From: Karalla daura
Taxonomy: Eukaryota; Chordata; Actinopteri; Chaetodontiformes; Leiognathidae
Length of the DNA stretch: 64,000 nt
Assembly (NCBI GenBank): GCA_029224185.1
Contig: JANZKI010000041.1
Location: 822,972 to 886,971 of the forward strand
Direction: 5' to 3'
Shown here: positions 12,384 to 24,715 of the stretch, piece by piece
Layout: every line of letters starts with the position of its first letter
How positions within the stretch are numbered: position 1 is the stretch's first letter
Made by a program: the position numbers and the translations under genes
Notes under the pieces: generated by a model
The model's database searches: none
Told to the model about the DNA's origin: nothing
Seen by the model: only the letters and a program-made list of their open reading frames with translations

Positions 12384-13157
12384 GCAACAGGCCTGAAAAG
12401 TGTTTAGAACGCTTAGTTGAGCCTGTTTACAGCCCCCTGCATAGGAGACTGCGGGGAAAAGCGCTTTGAAAAAGTATGTTGATACGTGCACCATTGGCCC
12501 ATACGTAGTGCAGCAACAGGCCTGAAAAGTGTTTAGAACGCTTAGTTTAGCCTGTTTACAGCCCCCTGCATGGGAGACTGCGGGGAAAAGCGCTTTGATA
12601 AAGTTTGTTGATACGTGCACCATTGGCCCACACGCAGTGCAGCAACAGGCCTGAAAAGTGTTTAGAACGCTTAGTTGAGCCCGTTTACAGCCCCCTGCAT
12701 AGCAGACTGCGGGGAAAAGCGCTTTGAAAAAGTATGTTGATACGTGCACCATTGGCCCATACGTAGTGCAGCAACAGGCCTGAAAAGTGTTTAGAACGCT
12801 TAGTTGAGCCTGTTTACAGCCCCCTGCATGGGAGACTGCGGGGAAAAGCGCTTTGAAAAAGTTTGTTGATACGTGCACCATTGGCCCACACGCAGTGCAG
12901 CAACAGGCCTGAAAAGTGTTTAGAACGCTTAGTTGAGCCTGTTTACAGCCCCCTGCATGGGAGACTGCGGGGAAAAGCGCTTTGATAAAGTTTGTTGATA
13001 CGTGCACCATTGGCCCACACGCAGTGCAGCAACAGGCCTGAAAAGTGTTTAGAACGCTTAGTTGAGCCTGTTTACAGCCCCCTGCATAGGAGACTGCGGG
13101 GAAAAGCGCTTTGAAAAAGTTTGTTGATACGTGCACCATTGGCCCACACGCAGTGCA

Positions 13158-13288
13158 GCAACAGGCCTGAAAAGTGTTTAGAACGCTTAGTTGAGCCCGT
13201 TTATACAGCCCCCTGCATAGCAGACTGCGGGGAAAAGCGCTTTGAAAAAGTTTGTTGATATGTGCACCATTGGCCCACACGCAGTGCA
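13158..13288. repeat. 131-bp monomer (TA insertion), H2
   Basis: Same TA insertion as at 9802-9932, at about 13200-13205, exactly 3,356 bp downstream of it. Confidence 0.95.
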
Positions 13289-14449
13289 GCAACAGGCCTG
13301 AAAAGTGTTTAGAAGGCTTAGTTGAGCCTGTTTACAGCCCCCTGCATAGGAGACTGCGGGGAAAAGCGCTTTGAAAAAGTATGTTGATACGTGCACCATT
13401 GGCCCATACGTAGTGCAGCAACAGGCCTGAAAAGTGTTTAGAACGCTTAGTTGAGCCTGTTTACAGCCCCCTGCATGGGAGACTGCGGGGAAAAGCGCTT
13501 TGAAAAAGTTTGTTGATACGTGCACCATTGGCCCACACGCAGTGCAGCAACAGGCCTGAAAAGTGTTTAGAACGCTTAGTTGAGCCTGTTTACAGCCCCC
13601 TGCATGGGAGACTGCGGGGAAAAGCGCTTTGATAAAGTTTGTTGATACGTGCACCATTGGCCCATACGCAGTGCAGCAACAGGCCTGAAAAGTGTTTAGA
13701 ACGCTTAGTTGAGCCCGTTTACAGCCCCCTGCATAGCAGACTGCGGGGAAAAGCGCTTTGAAAAAGTTTGTTGATATGTGCACCATTGGCCCACACGCAG
13801 TGCAGTAACAGGCCTGAAAAGTGTTTAGAACGCTTAGTTGAGCCTGTTTACAGCCCCCTGCATAGGAGACTGCGGGGAAAAGCGCTTTGAAAAAGTTTGT
13901 TGATACGTGCACCATTGGCCCACACGCAGTGCAGCAACAGGCCTGAAAAGTGTTTAGAACGCTTAGTTGAGCCCGTTTACAGCCCCCTGCATAGCAGACT
14001 GCGGGGAAAAGCGCTTTGATAAAGTTTGTTGAAACGTGCACCATTGGCCCATACGTAGTGCAGTAACAGGCCTGAAAAGTGTTTAGAACGCTTAGTTGAG
14101 CCTGTTTACAGCCCCCTGCATAGGAGACTGCGGGGAAAAGCGCTTTGAAAAAGTTTGTTGATACGTGCACCATTGGCCCATACACAGTGCAGCAACAGGC
14201 TTGAAAAGTGTTTAGAACGCTTAGTTGAGCCTGTTTACAGCCCCCTGCATAGGAGACTGCGGGGAAAAGCGCTTTGAAAAAGTTTGTTGATACGTGCACC
14301 ATTGGCCCACACGCAGTGCAGCAACAGGCCTGAAAAGTGTTTAGAACGCTTTGTTGAGCCTGTTTACAGCCCCCTGCATGGGAGACTGCGGGGAAAAGCG
14401 CTTTGATAAAGTTTGTTGATAAGTGCACCATTGGCCCACACGCAGTGCA

Positions 14450-17289
14450 GCAACAGGCCTGAAAAGTGTTTAGAACGCTTAGTTGAGCCTGTTTACAGCC
14501 CCCTGCATGGGAGACTGCGGGGAAAAGCGCTTTGAAAAAGTTTGTTTATATGTGCACCATTGGCCCACACGCAGTGCAGCAACAGGCCTGAAAAGTGTTT
14601 AGAACGCTTAGTTGAGCCTGTTTACAGGCCCCTGCATGGGAGACTGCAGGGAAAAGCGCTTTGATAAAGTTTGTTGATACGTGCACCATTGGCCCACACG
14701 CAGTGCAGCAACAGGCCTGAAAAGTGTTTAGAACGCTTAGTTGAGCCTGTTTACAGCCCCCTGCATAGGAGACTGCGAGGAAAAGCGCTTTGAAAAAGTT
14801 TGTTGATACGTGCACCATTGGCCCATACGTAGTGCAGCAACAGGCCTGAAAAGTGTTTAGAACGCTTAGTTGAGCCTGTTTACAGCCCCCTGCATGGGAG
14901 ACTGCGGGGAAAAGCGCTTTGAAAAAGTTTGCTGATTCGTGCACCATTGGCCCACACGCAGTGCAGCAACAGGCCTGAAAAGTGTTTAGAACGCTTAGTT
15001 GAGCCCGTTTACAGCCCCCTGCATAGCAGACTGCGGGGAAAAGCGCTTTGAAAAAGTTTGTTGATATGTGCACCATTGGCCCACACGCAGTGCAGCAACA
15101 GGCCTGAAAAGTGTTTAGAACGCTTAGTTGAGCCTGTTTACAGGCCCCTGCATGGGAGACTGCGGGGAAAAGCGCTTTGATAAAGTTTGTTGATACGTGC
15201 ACCATTGGCCCACACGCAGTGCAGCAACAGGCCTGAAAAGTGTTTAGAACGCTTAGTTGAGCCTGTTTACAGCCCCCTGCATAGGAGACTGCGGGGAAAA
15301 GCGCTTTGAAAAAGTATGTTGATACGTGCACCATTGGCCCATACGTAGTGCAGCAACAGGCCTGAAAAGTGTTTAGAACGCTTAGTTTAGCCTGTTTACA
15401 GCCCCCTGCATGGGAGACTGCGGGGAAAAGCGCTTTGATAAAGTTTGTTGATACGTGCACCATTGGCCCACACGCAGTGCAGCAACAGGCCTGAAAAGTG
15501 TTTAGAACGCTTAGTTGAGCCCGTTTACAGCCCCCTGCATAGCAGACTGCGGGGAAAAGCGCTTTGAAAAAGTATGTTGATACGTGCACCATTGGCCCAT
15601 ACGTAGTGCAGCAACAGGCCTGAAAAGTGTTTAGAACGCTTAGTTGAGCCTGTTTACAGCCCCCTGCATGGGAGACTGCGGGGAAAAGCGCTTTGAAAAA
15701 GTTTGTTGATACGTGCACCATTGGCCCACACGCAGTGCAGCAACAGGCCTGAAAAGTGTTTAGAACGCTTAGTTGAGCCTGTTTACAGCCCCCTGCATGG
15801 GAGACTGCGGGGAAAAGCGCTTTGATAAAGTTTGTTGATACGTGCACCATTGGCCCACACGCAGTGCAGCAACAGGCCTGAAAAGTGTTTAGAACGCTTA
15901 GTTGAGCCTGTTTACAGCCCCCTGCATAGGAGACTGCGGGGAAAAGCGCTTTGAAAAAGTTTGTTGATACGTGCACCATTGGCCCACACGCAGTGCAGCA
16001 ACAGGCCTGAAAAGTGTTTAGAACGCTTAGTTGAGCCCGTTTATACAGCCCCCTGCATAGCAGACTGCGGGGAAAAGCGCTTTGAAAAAGTTTGTTGATA
16101 TGTGCACCATTGGCCCACACGCAGTGCAGCAACAGGCCTGAAAAGTGTTTAGAAGGCTTAGTTGAGCCTGTTTACAGCCCCCTGCATAGGAGACTGCGGG
16201 GAAAAGCGCTTTGAAAAAGTATGTTGATACGTGCACCATTGGCCCATACGTAGTGCAGCAACAGGCCTGAAAAGTGTTTAGAACGCTTAGTTGAGCCTGT
16301 TTACAGCCCCCTGCATGGGAGACTGCGGGGAAAAGCGCTTTGAAAAAGTTTGTTGATACGTGCACCATTGGCCCACACGCAGTGCAGCAACAGGCCTGAA
16401 AAGTGTTTAGAACGCTTAGTTGAGCCTGTTTACAGCCCCCTGCATGGGAGACTGCGGGGAAAAGCGCTTTGATAAAGTTTGTTGATACGTGCACCATTGG
16501 CCCATACGCAGTGCAGCAACAGGCCTGAAAAGTGTTTAGAACGCTTAGTTGAGCCCGTTTACAGCCCCCTGCATAGCAGACTGCGGGGAAAAGCGCTTTG
16601 AAAAAGTTTGTTGATATGTGCACCATTGGCCCACACGCAGTGCAGTAACAGGCCTGAAAAGTGTTTAGAACGCTTAGTTGAGCCTGTTTACAGCCCCCTG
16701 CATAGGAGACTGCGGGGAAAAGCGCTTTGAAAAAGTTTGTTGATACGTGCACCATTGGCCCACACGCAGTGCAGCAACAGGCCTGAAAAGTGTTTAGAAC
16801 GCTTAGTTGAGCCCGTTTACAGCCCCCTGCATAGCAGACTGCGGGGAAAAGCGCTTTGATAAAGTTTGTTGAAACGTGCACCATTGGCCCATACGTAGTG
16901 CAGTAACAGGCCTGAAAAGTGTTTAGAACGCTTAGTTGAGCCTGTTTACAGCCCCCTGCATAGGAGACTGCGGGGAAAAGCGCTTTGAAAAAGTTTGTTG
17001 ATACGTGCACCATTGGCCCATACACAGTGCAGCAACAGGCTTGAAAAGTGTTTAGAACGCTTAGTTGAGCCTGTTTACAGCCCCCTGCATAGGAGACTGC
17101 GGGGAAAAGCGCTTTGAAAAAGTTTGTTGATACGTGCACCATTGGCCCACACGCAGTGCAGCAACAGGCCTGAAAAGTGTTTAGAACGCTTTGTTGAGCC
17201 TGTTTACAGCCCCCTGCATGGGAGACTGCGGGGAAAAGCGCTTTGATAAAGTTTGTTGATAAGTGCACCATTGGCCCACACGCAGTGCA
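14450..17289. repeat. HOR block H3 (22 monomers, family A)
   Basis: Length is 22 x 129 + 2 = 2,840 bp. Its two minus-strand translations are the same as those of H4, and spot comparisons at an offset of 2,840 showed no base difference. H3 and H4 together look like a very recent tandem duplication of one HOR unit. Confidence 0.92.
15998..16128. repeat. 131-bp monomer (TA insertion), H3
   Basis: Same TA insertion as in H1 and H2, 2,840 bp after the one at 13158. Confidence 0.95.
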
Positions 17290-20129
17290 GCAACAGGCCT
17301 GAAAAGTGTTTAGAACGCTTAGTTGAGCCTGTTTACAGCCCCCTGCATGGGAGACTGCGGGGAAAAGCGCTTTGAAAAAGTTTGTTTATATGTGCACCAT
17401 TGGCCCACACGCAGTGCAGCAACAGGCCTGAAAAGTGTTTAGAACGCTTAGTTGAGCCTGTTTACAGGCCCCTGCATGGGAGACTGCAGGGAAAAGCGCT
17501 TTGATAAAGTTTGTTGATACGTGCACCATTGGCCCACACGCAGTGCAGCAACAGGCCTGAAAAGTGTTTAGAACGCTTAGTTGAGCCTGTTTACAGCCCC
17601 CTGCATAGGAGACTGCGAGGAAAAGCGCTTTGAAAAAGTTTGTTGATACGTGCACCATTGGCCCATACGTAGTGCAGCAACAGGCCTGAAAAGTGTTTAG
17701 AACGCTTAGTTGAGCCTGTTTACAGCCCCCTGCATGGGAGACTGCGGGGAAAAGCGCTTTGAAAAAGTTTGCTGATTCGTGCACCATTGGCCCACACGCA
17801 GTGCAGCAACAGGCCTGAAAAGTGTTTAGAACGCTTAGTTGAGCCCGTTTACAGCCCCCTGCATAGCAGACTGCGGGGAAAAGCGCTTTGAAAAAGTTTG
17901 TTGATATGTGCACCATTGGCCCACACGCAGTGCAGCAACAGGCCTGAAAAGTGTTTAGAACGCTTAGTTGAGCCTGTTTACAGGCCCCTGCATGGGAGAC
18001 TGCGGGGAAAAGCGCTTTGATAAAGTTTGTTGATACGTGCACCATTGGCCCACACGCAGTGCAGCAACAGGCCTGAAAAGTGTTTAGAACGCTTAGTTGA
18101 GCCTGTTTACAGCCCCCTGCATAGGAGACTGCGGGGAAAAGCGCTTTGAAAAAGTATGTTGATACGTGCACCATTGGCCCATACGTAGTGCAGCAACAGG
18201 CCTGAAAAGTGTTTAGAACGCTTAGTTTAGCCTGTTTACAGCCCCCTGCATGGGAGACTGCGGGGAAAAGCGCTTTGATAAAGTTTGTTGATACGTGCAC
18301 CATTGGCCCACACGCAGTGCAGCAACAGGCCTGAAAAGTGTTTAGAACGCTTAGTTGAGCCCGTTTACAGCCCCCTGCATAGCAGACTGCGGGGAAAAGC
18401 GCTTTGAAAAAGTATGTTGATACGTGCACCATTGGCCCATACGTAGTGCAGCAACAGGCCTGAAAAGTGTTTAGAACGCTTAGTTGAGCCTGTTTACAGC
18501 CCCCTGCATGGGAGACTGCGGGGAAAAGCGCTTTGAAAAAGTTTGTTGATACGTGCACCATTGGCCCACACGCAGTGCAGCAACAGGCCTGAAAAGTGTT
18601 TAGAACGCTTAGTTGAGCCTGTTTACAGCCCCCTGCATGGGAGACTGCGGGGAAAAGCGCTTTGATAAAGTTTGTTGATACGTGCACCATTGGCCCACAC
18701 GCAGTGCAGCAACAGGCCTGAAAAGTGTTTAGAACGCTTAGTTGAGCCTGTTTACAGCCCCCTGCATAGGAGACTGCGGGGAAAAGCGCTTTGAAAAAGT
18801 TTGTTGATACGTGCACCATTGGCCCACACGCAGTGCAGCAACAGGCCTGAAAAGTGTTTAGAACGCTTAGTTGAGCCCGTTTATACAGCCCCCTGCATAG
18901 CAGACTGCGGGGAAAAGCGCTTTGAAAAAGTTTGTTGATATGTGCACCATTGGCCCACACGCAGTGCAGCAACAGGCCTGAAAAGTGTTTAGAAGGCTTA
19001 GTTGAGCCTGTTTACAGCCCCCTGCATAGGAGACTGCGGGGAAAAGCGCTTTGAAAAAGTATGTTGATACGTGCACCATTGGCCCATACGTAGTGCAGCA
19101 ACAGGCCTGAAAAGTGTTTAGAACGCTTAGTTGAGCCTGTTTACAGCCCCCTGCATGGGAGACTGCGGGGAAAAGCGCTTTGAAAAAGTTTGTTGATACG
19201 TGCACCATTGGCCCACACGCAGTGCAGCAACAGGCCTGAAAAGTGTTTAGAACGCTTAGTTGAGCCTGTTTACAGCCCCCTGCATGGGAGACTGCGGGGA
19301 AAAGCGCTTTGATAAAGTTTGTTGATACGTGCACCATTGGCCCATACGCAGTGCAGCAACAGGCCTGAAAAGTGTTTAGAACGCTTAGTTGAGCCCGTTT
19401 ACAGCCCCCTGCATAGCAGACTGCGGGGAAAAGCGCTTTGAAAAAGTTTGTTGATATGTGCACCATTGGCCCACACGCAGTGCAGTAACAGGCCTGAAAA
19501 GTGTTTAGAACGCTTAGTTGAGCCTGTTTACAGCCCCCTGCATAGGAGACTGCGGGGAAAAGCGCTTTGAAAAAGTTTGTTGATACGTGCACCATTGGCC
19601 CACACGCAGTGCAGCAACAGGCCTGAAAAGTGTTTAGAACGCTTAGTTGAGCCCGTTTACAGCCCCCTGCATAGCAGACTGCGGGGAAAAGCGCTTTGAT
19701 AAAGTTTGTTGAAACGTGCACCATTGGCCCATACGTAGTGCAGTAACAGGCCTGAAAAGTGTTTAGAACGCTTAGTTGAGCCTGTTTACAGCCCCCTGCA
19801 TAGGAGACTGCGGGGAAAAGCGCTTTGAAAAAGTTTGTTGATACGTGCACCATTGGCCCATACACAGTGCAGCAACAGGCTTGAAAAGTGTTTAGAACGC
19901 TTAGTTGAGCCTGTTTACAGCCCCCTGCATAGGAGACTGCGGGGAAAAGCGCTTTGAAAAAGTTTGTTGATACGTGCACCATTGGCCCACACGCAGTGCA
20001 GCAACAGGCCTGAAAAGTGTTTAGAACGCTTTGTTGAGCCTGTTTACAGCCCCCTGCATGGGAGACTGCGGGGAAAAGCGCTTTGATAAAGTTTGTTGAT
20101 AAGTGCACCATTGGCCCACACGCAGTGCA
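17290..20129. repeat. HOR block H4 (22 monomers, family A)
   Basis: Copy of H3 at an offset of 2,840 bp with matching variant order throughout. It is the last block carrying the 131-bp unit (18838-18968). The next block, H5, opens with the same six units but then switches to a different series near 20904, which marks the right limit of family A. Confidence 0.92.
18838..18968. repeat. 131-bp monomer (TA insertion), H4
   Basis: Fourth and last occurrence of the TA-insertion unit, 2,840 bp after the one at 15998. Confidence 0.95.
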
Positions 20130-23100
20130 GCAACAGGCCTGAAAAGTGTTTAGAACGCTTAGTTGAGCCTGTTTACAGCCCCCTGCATGGGAGACTGCGG
20201 GGAAAAGCGCTTTGAAAAAGTTTGTTTATATGTGCACCATTGGCCCACACGCAGTGCAGCAACAGGCCTGAAAAGTGTTTAGAACGCTTAGTTGAGCCTG
20301 TTTACAGGCCCCTGCATGGGAGACTGCAGGGAAAAGCGCTTTGATAAAGTTTGTTGATACGTGCACCATTGGCCCACACGCAGTGCAGCAACAGGCCTGA
20401 AAAGTGTTTAGAACGCTTAGTTGAGCCTGTTTACAGCCCCCTGCATAGGAGACTGCGAGGAAAAGCGCTTTGAAAAAGTTTGTTGATACGTGCACCATTG
20501 GCCCATACGTAGTGCAGCAACAGGCCTGAAAAGTGTTTAGAACGCTTAGTTGAGCCTGTTTACAGCCCCCTGCATGGGAGACTGCGGGGAAAAGCGCTTT
20601 GAAAAAGTTTGCTGATTCGTGCACCATTGGCCCACACGCAGTGCAGCAACAGGCCTGAAAAGTGTTTAGAACGCTTAGTTGAGCCCGTTTACAGCCCCCT
20701 GCATAGCAGACTGCGGGGAAAAGCGCTTTGAAAAAGTTTGTTGATATGTGCACCATTGGCCCACACGCAGTGCAGCAACAGGCCTGAAAAGTGTTTAGAA
20801 CGCTTAGTTGAGCCTGTTTACAGGCCCCTGCATGGGAGACTGCGGGGAAAAGCGCTTTGATAAAGTTTGTTGATACGTGCACCATTGGCCCACACGCAGT
20901 GCAGCAACAGGCCTGAAAAGTGTTTAGAACGCTTAGTTGAGCCCGTTTACAGCCCCCTGCATAGCAGACTGCGGGGAAAAGCGCTTTGAAAAAGTATGTT
21001 GATACGTGCACCATTGGCCCATACGTAGTGCAGCAACAGGCCTGAAAAGTGTTTAGAACGCTTAGTTGAGCCTGTTTACAGCCCCCTGCATGGGAGACTG
21101 CGGGGAAAAGCGCTTTGAAAAAGTTTGTTGATACGTGCACCATTGGCCCACACGCAGTGCAGCAACAGGCCTGAAAAGTGTTTAGAACGCTTAGTTGAGC
21201 CTGTTTACAGCCCCCTGCATGGGAGACTGCGGGGAAAAGCGCTTTGATAAAGTTTGTTGATACGTGCACCATTGGCCCACACGCAGTGCAGCAACAGGCC
21301 TGAAAAGTGTTTAGAACGCTTAGTTGAGCCTGTTTACAGCCCCCTGCATAGGAGACTGTGGGGAAAAGCGCTTTGAAAAAGTTTGTTGATACGTGCACCA
21401 TTGGCCCACACGCAGTGCAGCAACAGGCCTGAAAAGTGTTTAGAACGCTTAGTTGAGCCTGTTTACAGCCCCCTGCATGGGAGACTGCGGGGAAAAGCGC
21501 TTTGATAAAGTTTGTTGATACGTGCACCATTGGCCCACACGCAGTGCAGCAACAGGCCTGAAAAGTGTTTAGAACGCTTAGTTGAGCCTGTTTACAGCCC
21601 CCTGCATGGGAGACTGCGGGGAAAAGCGCTTTGAAAAAGTTTGTTGATACGTGCACCATTGGCCCACACGCAGTGCAGCAACAGGCCTGAAAAGTGTTTA
21701 GAACGCTTAGTTGAGCCTGTTTACAGCCCCCTGCATAGGAGACTGCGAGGAAAAGCGCTTTGAAAAAGTTTGTTGATACGTGCACCATTGGCCCATACGT
21801 AGTGCAGCAACAGGCCTGAAAAGTGTTTAGAACGCTTAGTTGAGCCTGTTTACAGCCCCCTGCATGGGAGACTGCGGGGAAAAGCGCTTTGAAAAAGTTT
21901 GCTGATTCGTGCACCATTGGCCCACACGCAGTGCAGCAACAGGCCTGAAAAGTGTTTAGAACGCTTAGTTGAGCCTGTTTACAGCCCCCTGCATAGGAGA
22001 CTGCGGGGAAAAGCGCTTTGAAAAAGTATGTTGATACGTGCACCATTGGCCCATACGTAGTGCAGCAACAGGCCTGAAAAGTGTTTAGAACGCTTAGTTG
22101 AGCCTGTTTACAGCCCCCTGCATGGGAGACTGCGGGGAAAAGCGCTTTGAAAAAGTTTGTTGATACGTGCACCATTGGCCCACACGCAGTGCAGCAACAG
22201 GCCTGAAAAGTGTTTAGAACGCTTAGTTGAGCCTGTTTACAGCCCCCTGCATGGGAGACTGCGGGGAAAAGCGCTTTGATAAAGTTTGTTGATACGTGCA
22301 CCATTGGCCCACACGCAGTGCAGCAACAGGCCTGAAAAGTGTTTAGAACGCTTAGTTGAGCCTGTTTACAGCCCCCTGCATAGGAGACTGCGGGGAAAAG
22401 CGCTTTGAAAAAGTTTGTTGATACGTGCACCATTGGCCCACACGCAGTGCAGCAACAGGCCTGAAAAGTGTTTAGAACGCTTAGTTGAGCCCGTTTACAG
22501 CCCCCTGCATAGCAGACTGCGGGGAAAAGCGCTTTGAAAAAGTTTGTTGATATGTGCACCATTGGCCCACACGCAGTGCAGCAACAGGCCTGAAAAGTGT
22601 TTAGAACGCTTAGTTGAGCCTGTTTACAGCCCCCTGCATAGGAGACTGCGGGGAAAAGCGCTTTGAAAAAGTATGTTGATACGTGCACCATTGGCCCATA
22701 CGTAGTGCAGCAACAGGCCTGAAAAGTGTTTAGAACGCTTAGTTGAGCCTGTTTACAGCCCCCTGCATAGGAGACTGCGGAGAAAAGCGCTTTGAAAAAG
22801 TTTGTTGATACGTGCACCATTGGCCCACACGCAGTGCAGCAACAGGCCTGAAAAGTGTTTAGAACGCTTAGTTGAGCCTGTTTACAGCCCCCTGCATAGG
22901 AGACTGCGGGGAAAAGCGCTTTGAAAAAGTTTGTTGATACGTGCACCATTGGCCCACACGCAGTGCAGCAACAGGCCTGAAAAGTGTTTAGAACGCTTAG
23001 TTGAGCCCGTTTACAGCCCCCTGCATAGCAGACTGCGGGGAAAAGCGCTTTGAAAAAGTTTGTTGATACGTGCACCATTGGCCCATACGTAGTGCAGCAA

Positions 23101-24715
23101 CAGGCCTGAAAAGTGTTTAGAACGCTTAGTTGAGCCTGTTTACAGCCCCCTGCATGGGAGACTGCGGGGAAAAGCGCTTTGAAAAAGTTTGTTGATATGT
23201 GCACCATTGGCCCACACGCAGTGCAGCAACAGGCCTGAAAAGTGTTTAGAACGCTTAGTTGAGCCTGTTTACAGGCCCCTGCATGGGAGACTGCGGGGAA
23301 AAGCGCTTTGATAAAGTTTGTTGATACGTGCACCATTGGCCCACACGCAGTGCAGCAACAGGCCTGAAAAGTGTTTAGAACGCTTAGTTGAGCCTGTTTA
23401 CAGCCCCCTGCATAGGAGACTGCGAGGAAAAGCGCTTTGAAAAAGTTTGTTGATACGTGCACCATTGGCCCATACGTAGTGCAGCAACAGGCCTGAAAAG
23501 TGTTTAGAACGCTTAGTTGAGCCTGTTTACAGCCCCCTGCATGGGAGACTGCGGGGAAAAGCGCTTTGAAAAAGTTTGCTGATTCGTGCACCATTGGCCC
23601 ACACGCAGTGCAGCAACAGGCCTGAAAAGTGTTTAGAACGCTTAGTTGAGCCTGTTTACAGCCCCCTGCATAGGAGACTGCGGGGAAAAGCGCTTTGAAA
23701 AAGTATGTTGATACGTGCACCATTGGCCCATACGTAGTGCAGCAACAGGCCTGAAAAGTGTTTAGAACGCTTAGTTGAGCCTGTTTACAGCCCCCTGCAT
23801 GGGAGACTGCGGGGAAAAGCGCTTTGAAAAAGTTTGTTGATACGTGCACCATTGGCCCACACGCAGTGCAGCAACAGGCCTGAAAAGTGTTTAGAACGCT
23901 TAGTTGAGCCCGTTTACAGCCCCCTGCATAGCAGACTGCGGGGAAAAGCGCTTTGAAAAAGTTTGTTGATATGTGCACCATTGGCCCACACGCAGTGCAG
24001 CAACAGGCCTGAAAAGTGTTTAGAACGCTTAGTTGAGCCTGTTTACAGGCCCCTGCATGGGAGACTGCGGGGAAAAGCGCTTTGATAAAGTTTGTTGATA
24101 CGTGCACCATTGGCCCACACGCAGTGCAGCAACAGGCCTGAAAAGTGTTTAGAACGCTTAGTTGAGCCTGTTTACAGCCCCCTGCATAGGAGACTGCGGA
24201 GAAAAGCGCTTTGAAAAAGTTTGTTGATACGTGCACCATTGGCCCACACGCAGTGCAGCAACAGGCCTGAAAAGTGTTTAGAACGCTTAGTTGAGCCCGT
24301 TTACAGCCCCCTGCATAGCAGACTGCGGGGAAAAGCGCTTTGAAAAAGTTTGTTGATATGTGCACCATTGGCCCACACGCAGTGCAGCAACAGGCCTGAA
24401 AAGTGTTTAGAACGCTTAGTTGAGCCTGTTTACAGCCCCCTGCATAGGAGACTGCGGGGAAAAGCGCTTTGAAAAAGTATGTTGATACGTGCACCATTGG
24501 CCCATACGTAGTGCAGCAACAGGCCTGAAAAGTGTTTAGAACGCTTAGTTGAGCCTGTTTACAGCCCCCTGCATAGGAGACTGCGGAGAAAAGCGCTTTG
24601 AAAAAGTTTGTTGATACGTGCACCATTGGCCCACACGCAGTGCAGCAACAGGCCTGAAAAGTGTTTAGAACGCTTAGTTGAGCCTGTTTACAGCCCCCTG
24701 CATAGGAGACTGCGG

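Larger units (their letters stand above)
11094..14449. repeat. HOR block H2 (26 monomers, family A)
   Basis: Length is 26 x 129 + 2 = 3,356 bp, with its 131-bp unit at 13158-13288. Compared with H3 and H4 it has four extra monomers at 11868-12383. The last ten units encode the same minus-strand translation as those of H1, H3 and H4, so this part is very recently homogenised. The Q-to-K variant (CTTAGTTTAG) at 12542-12551 is shared with H1, H3 and H4. Confidence 0.9.

Noticed and set aside
14450..20129. Assembly artefact creating the identical H3 and H4 copies
   Set aside because: Not excluded, but not supported from sequence alone: the copies have clean HOR boundaries. Only long-read depth or spanning reads can decide.
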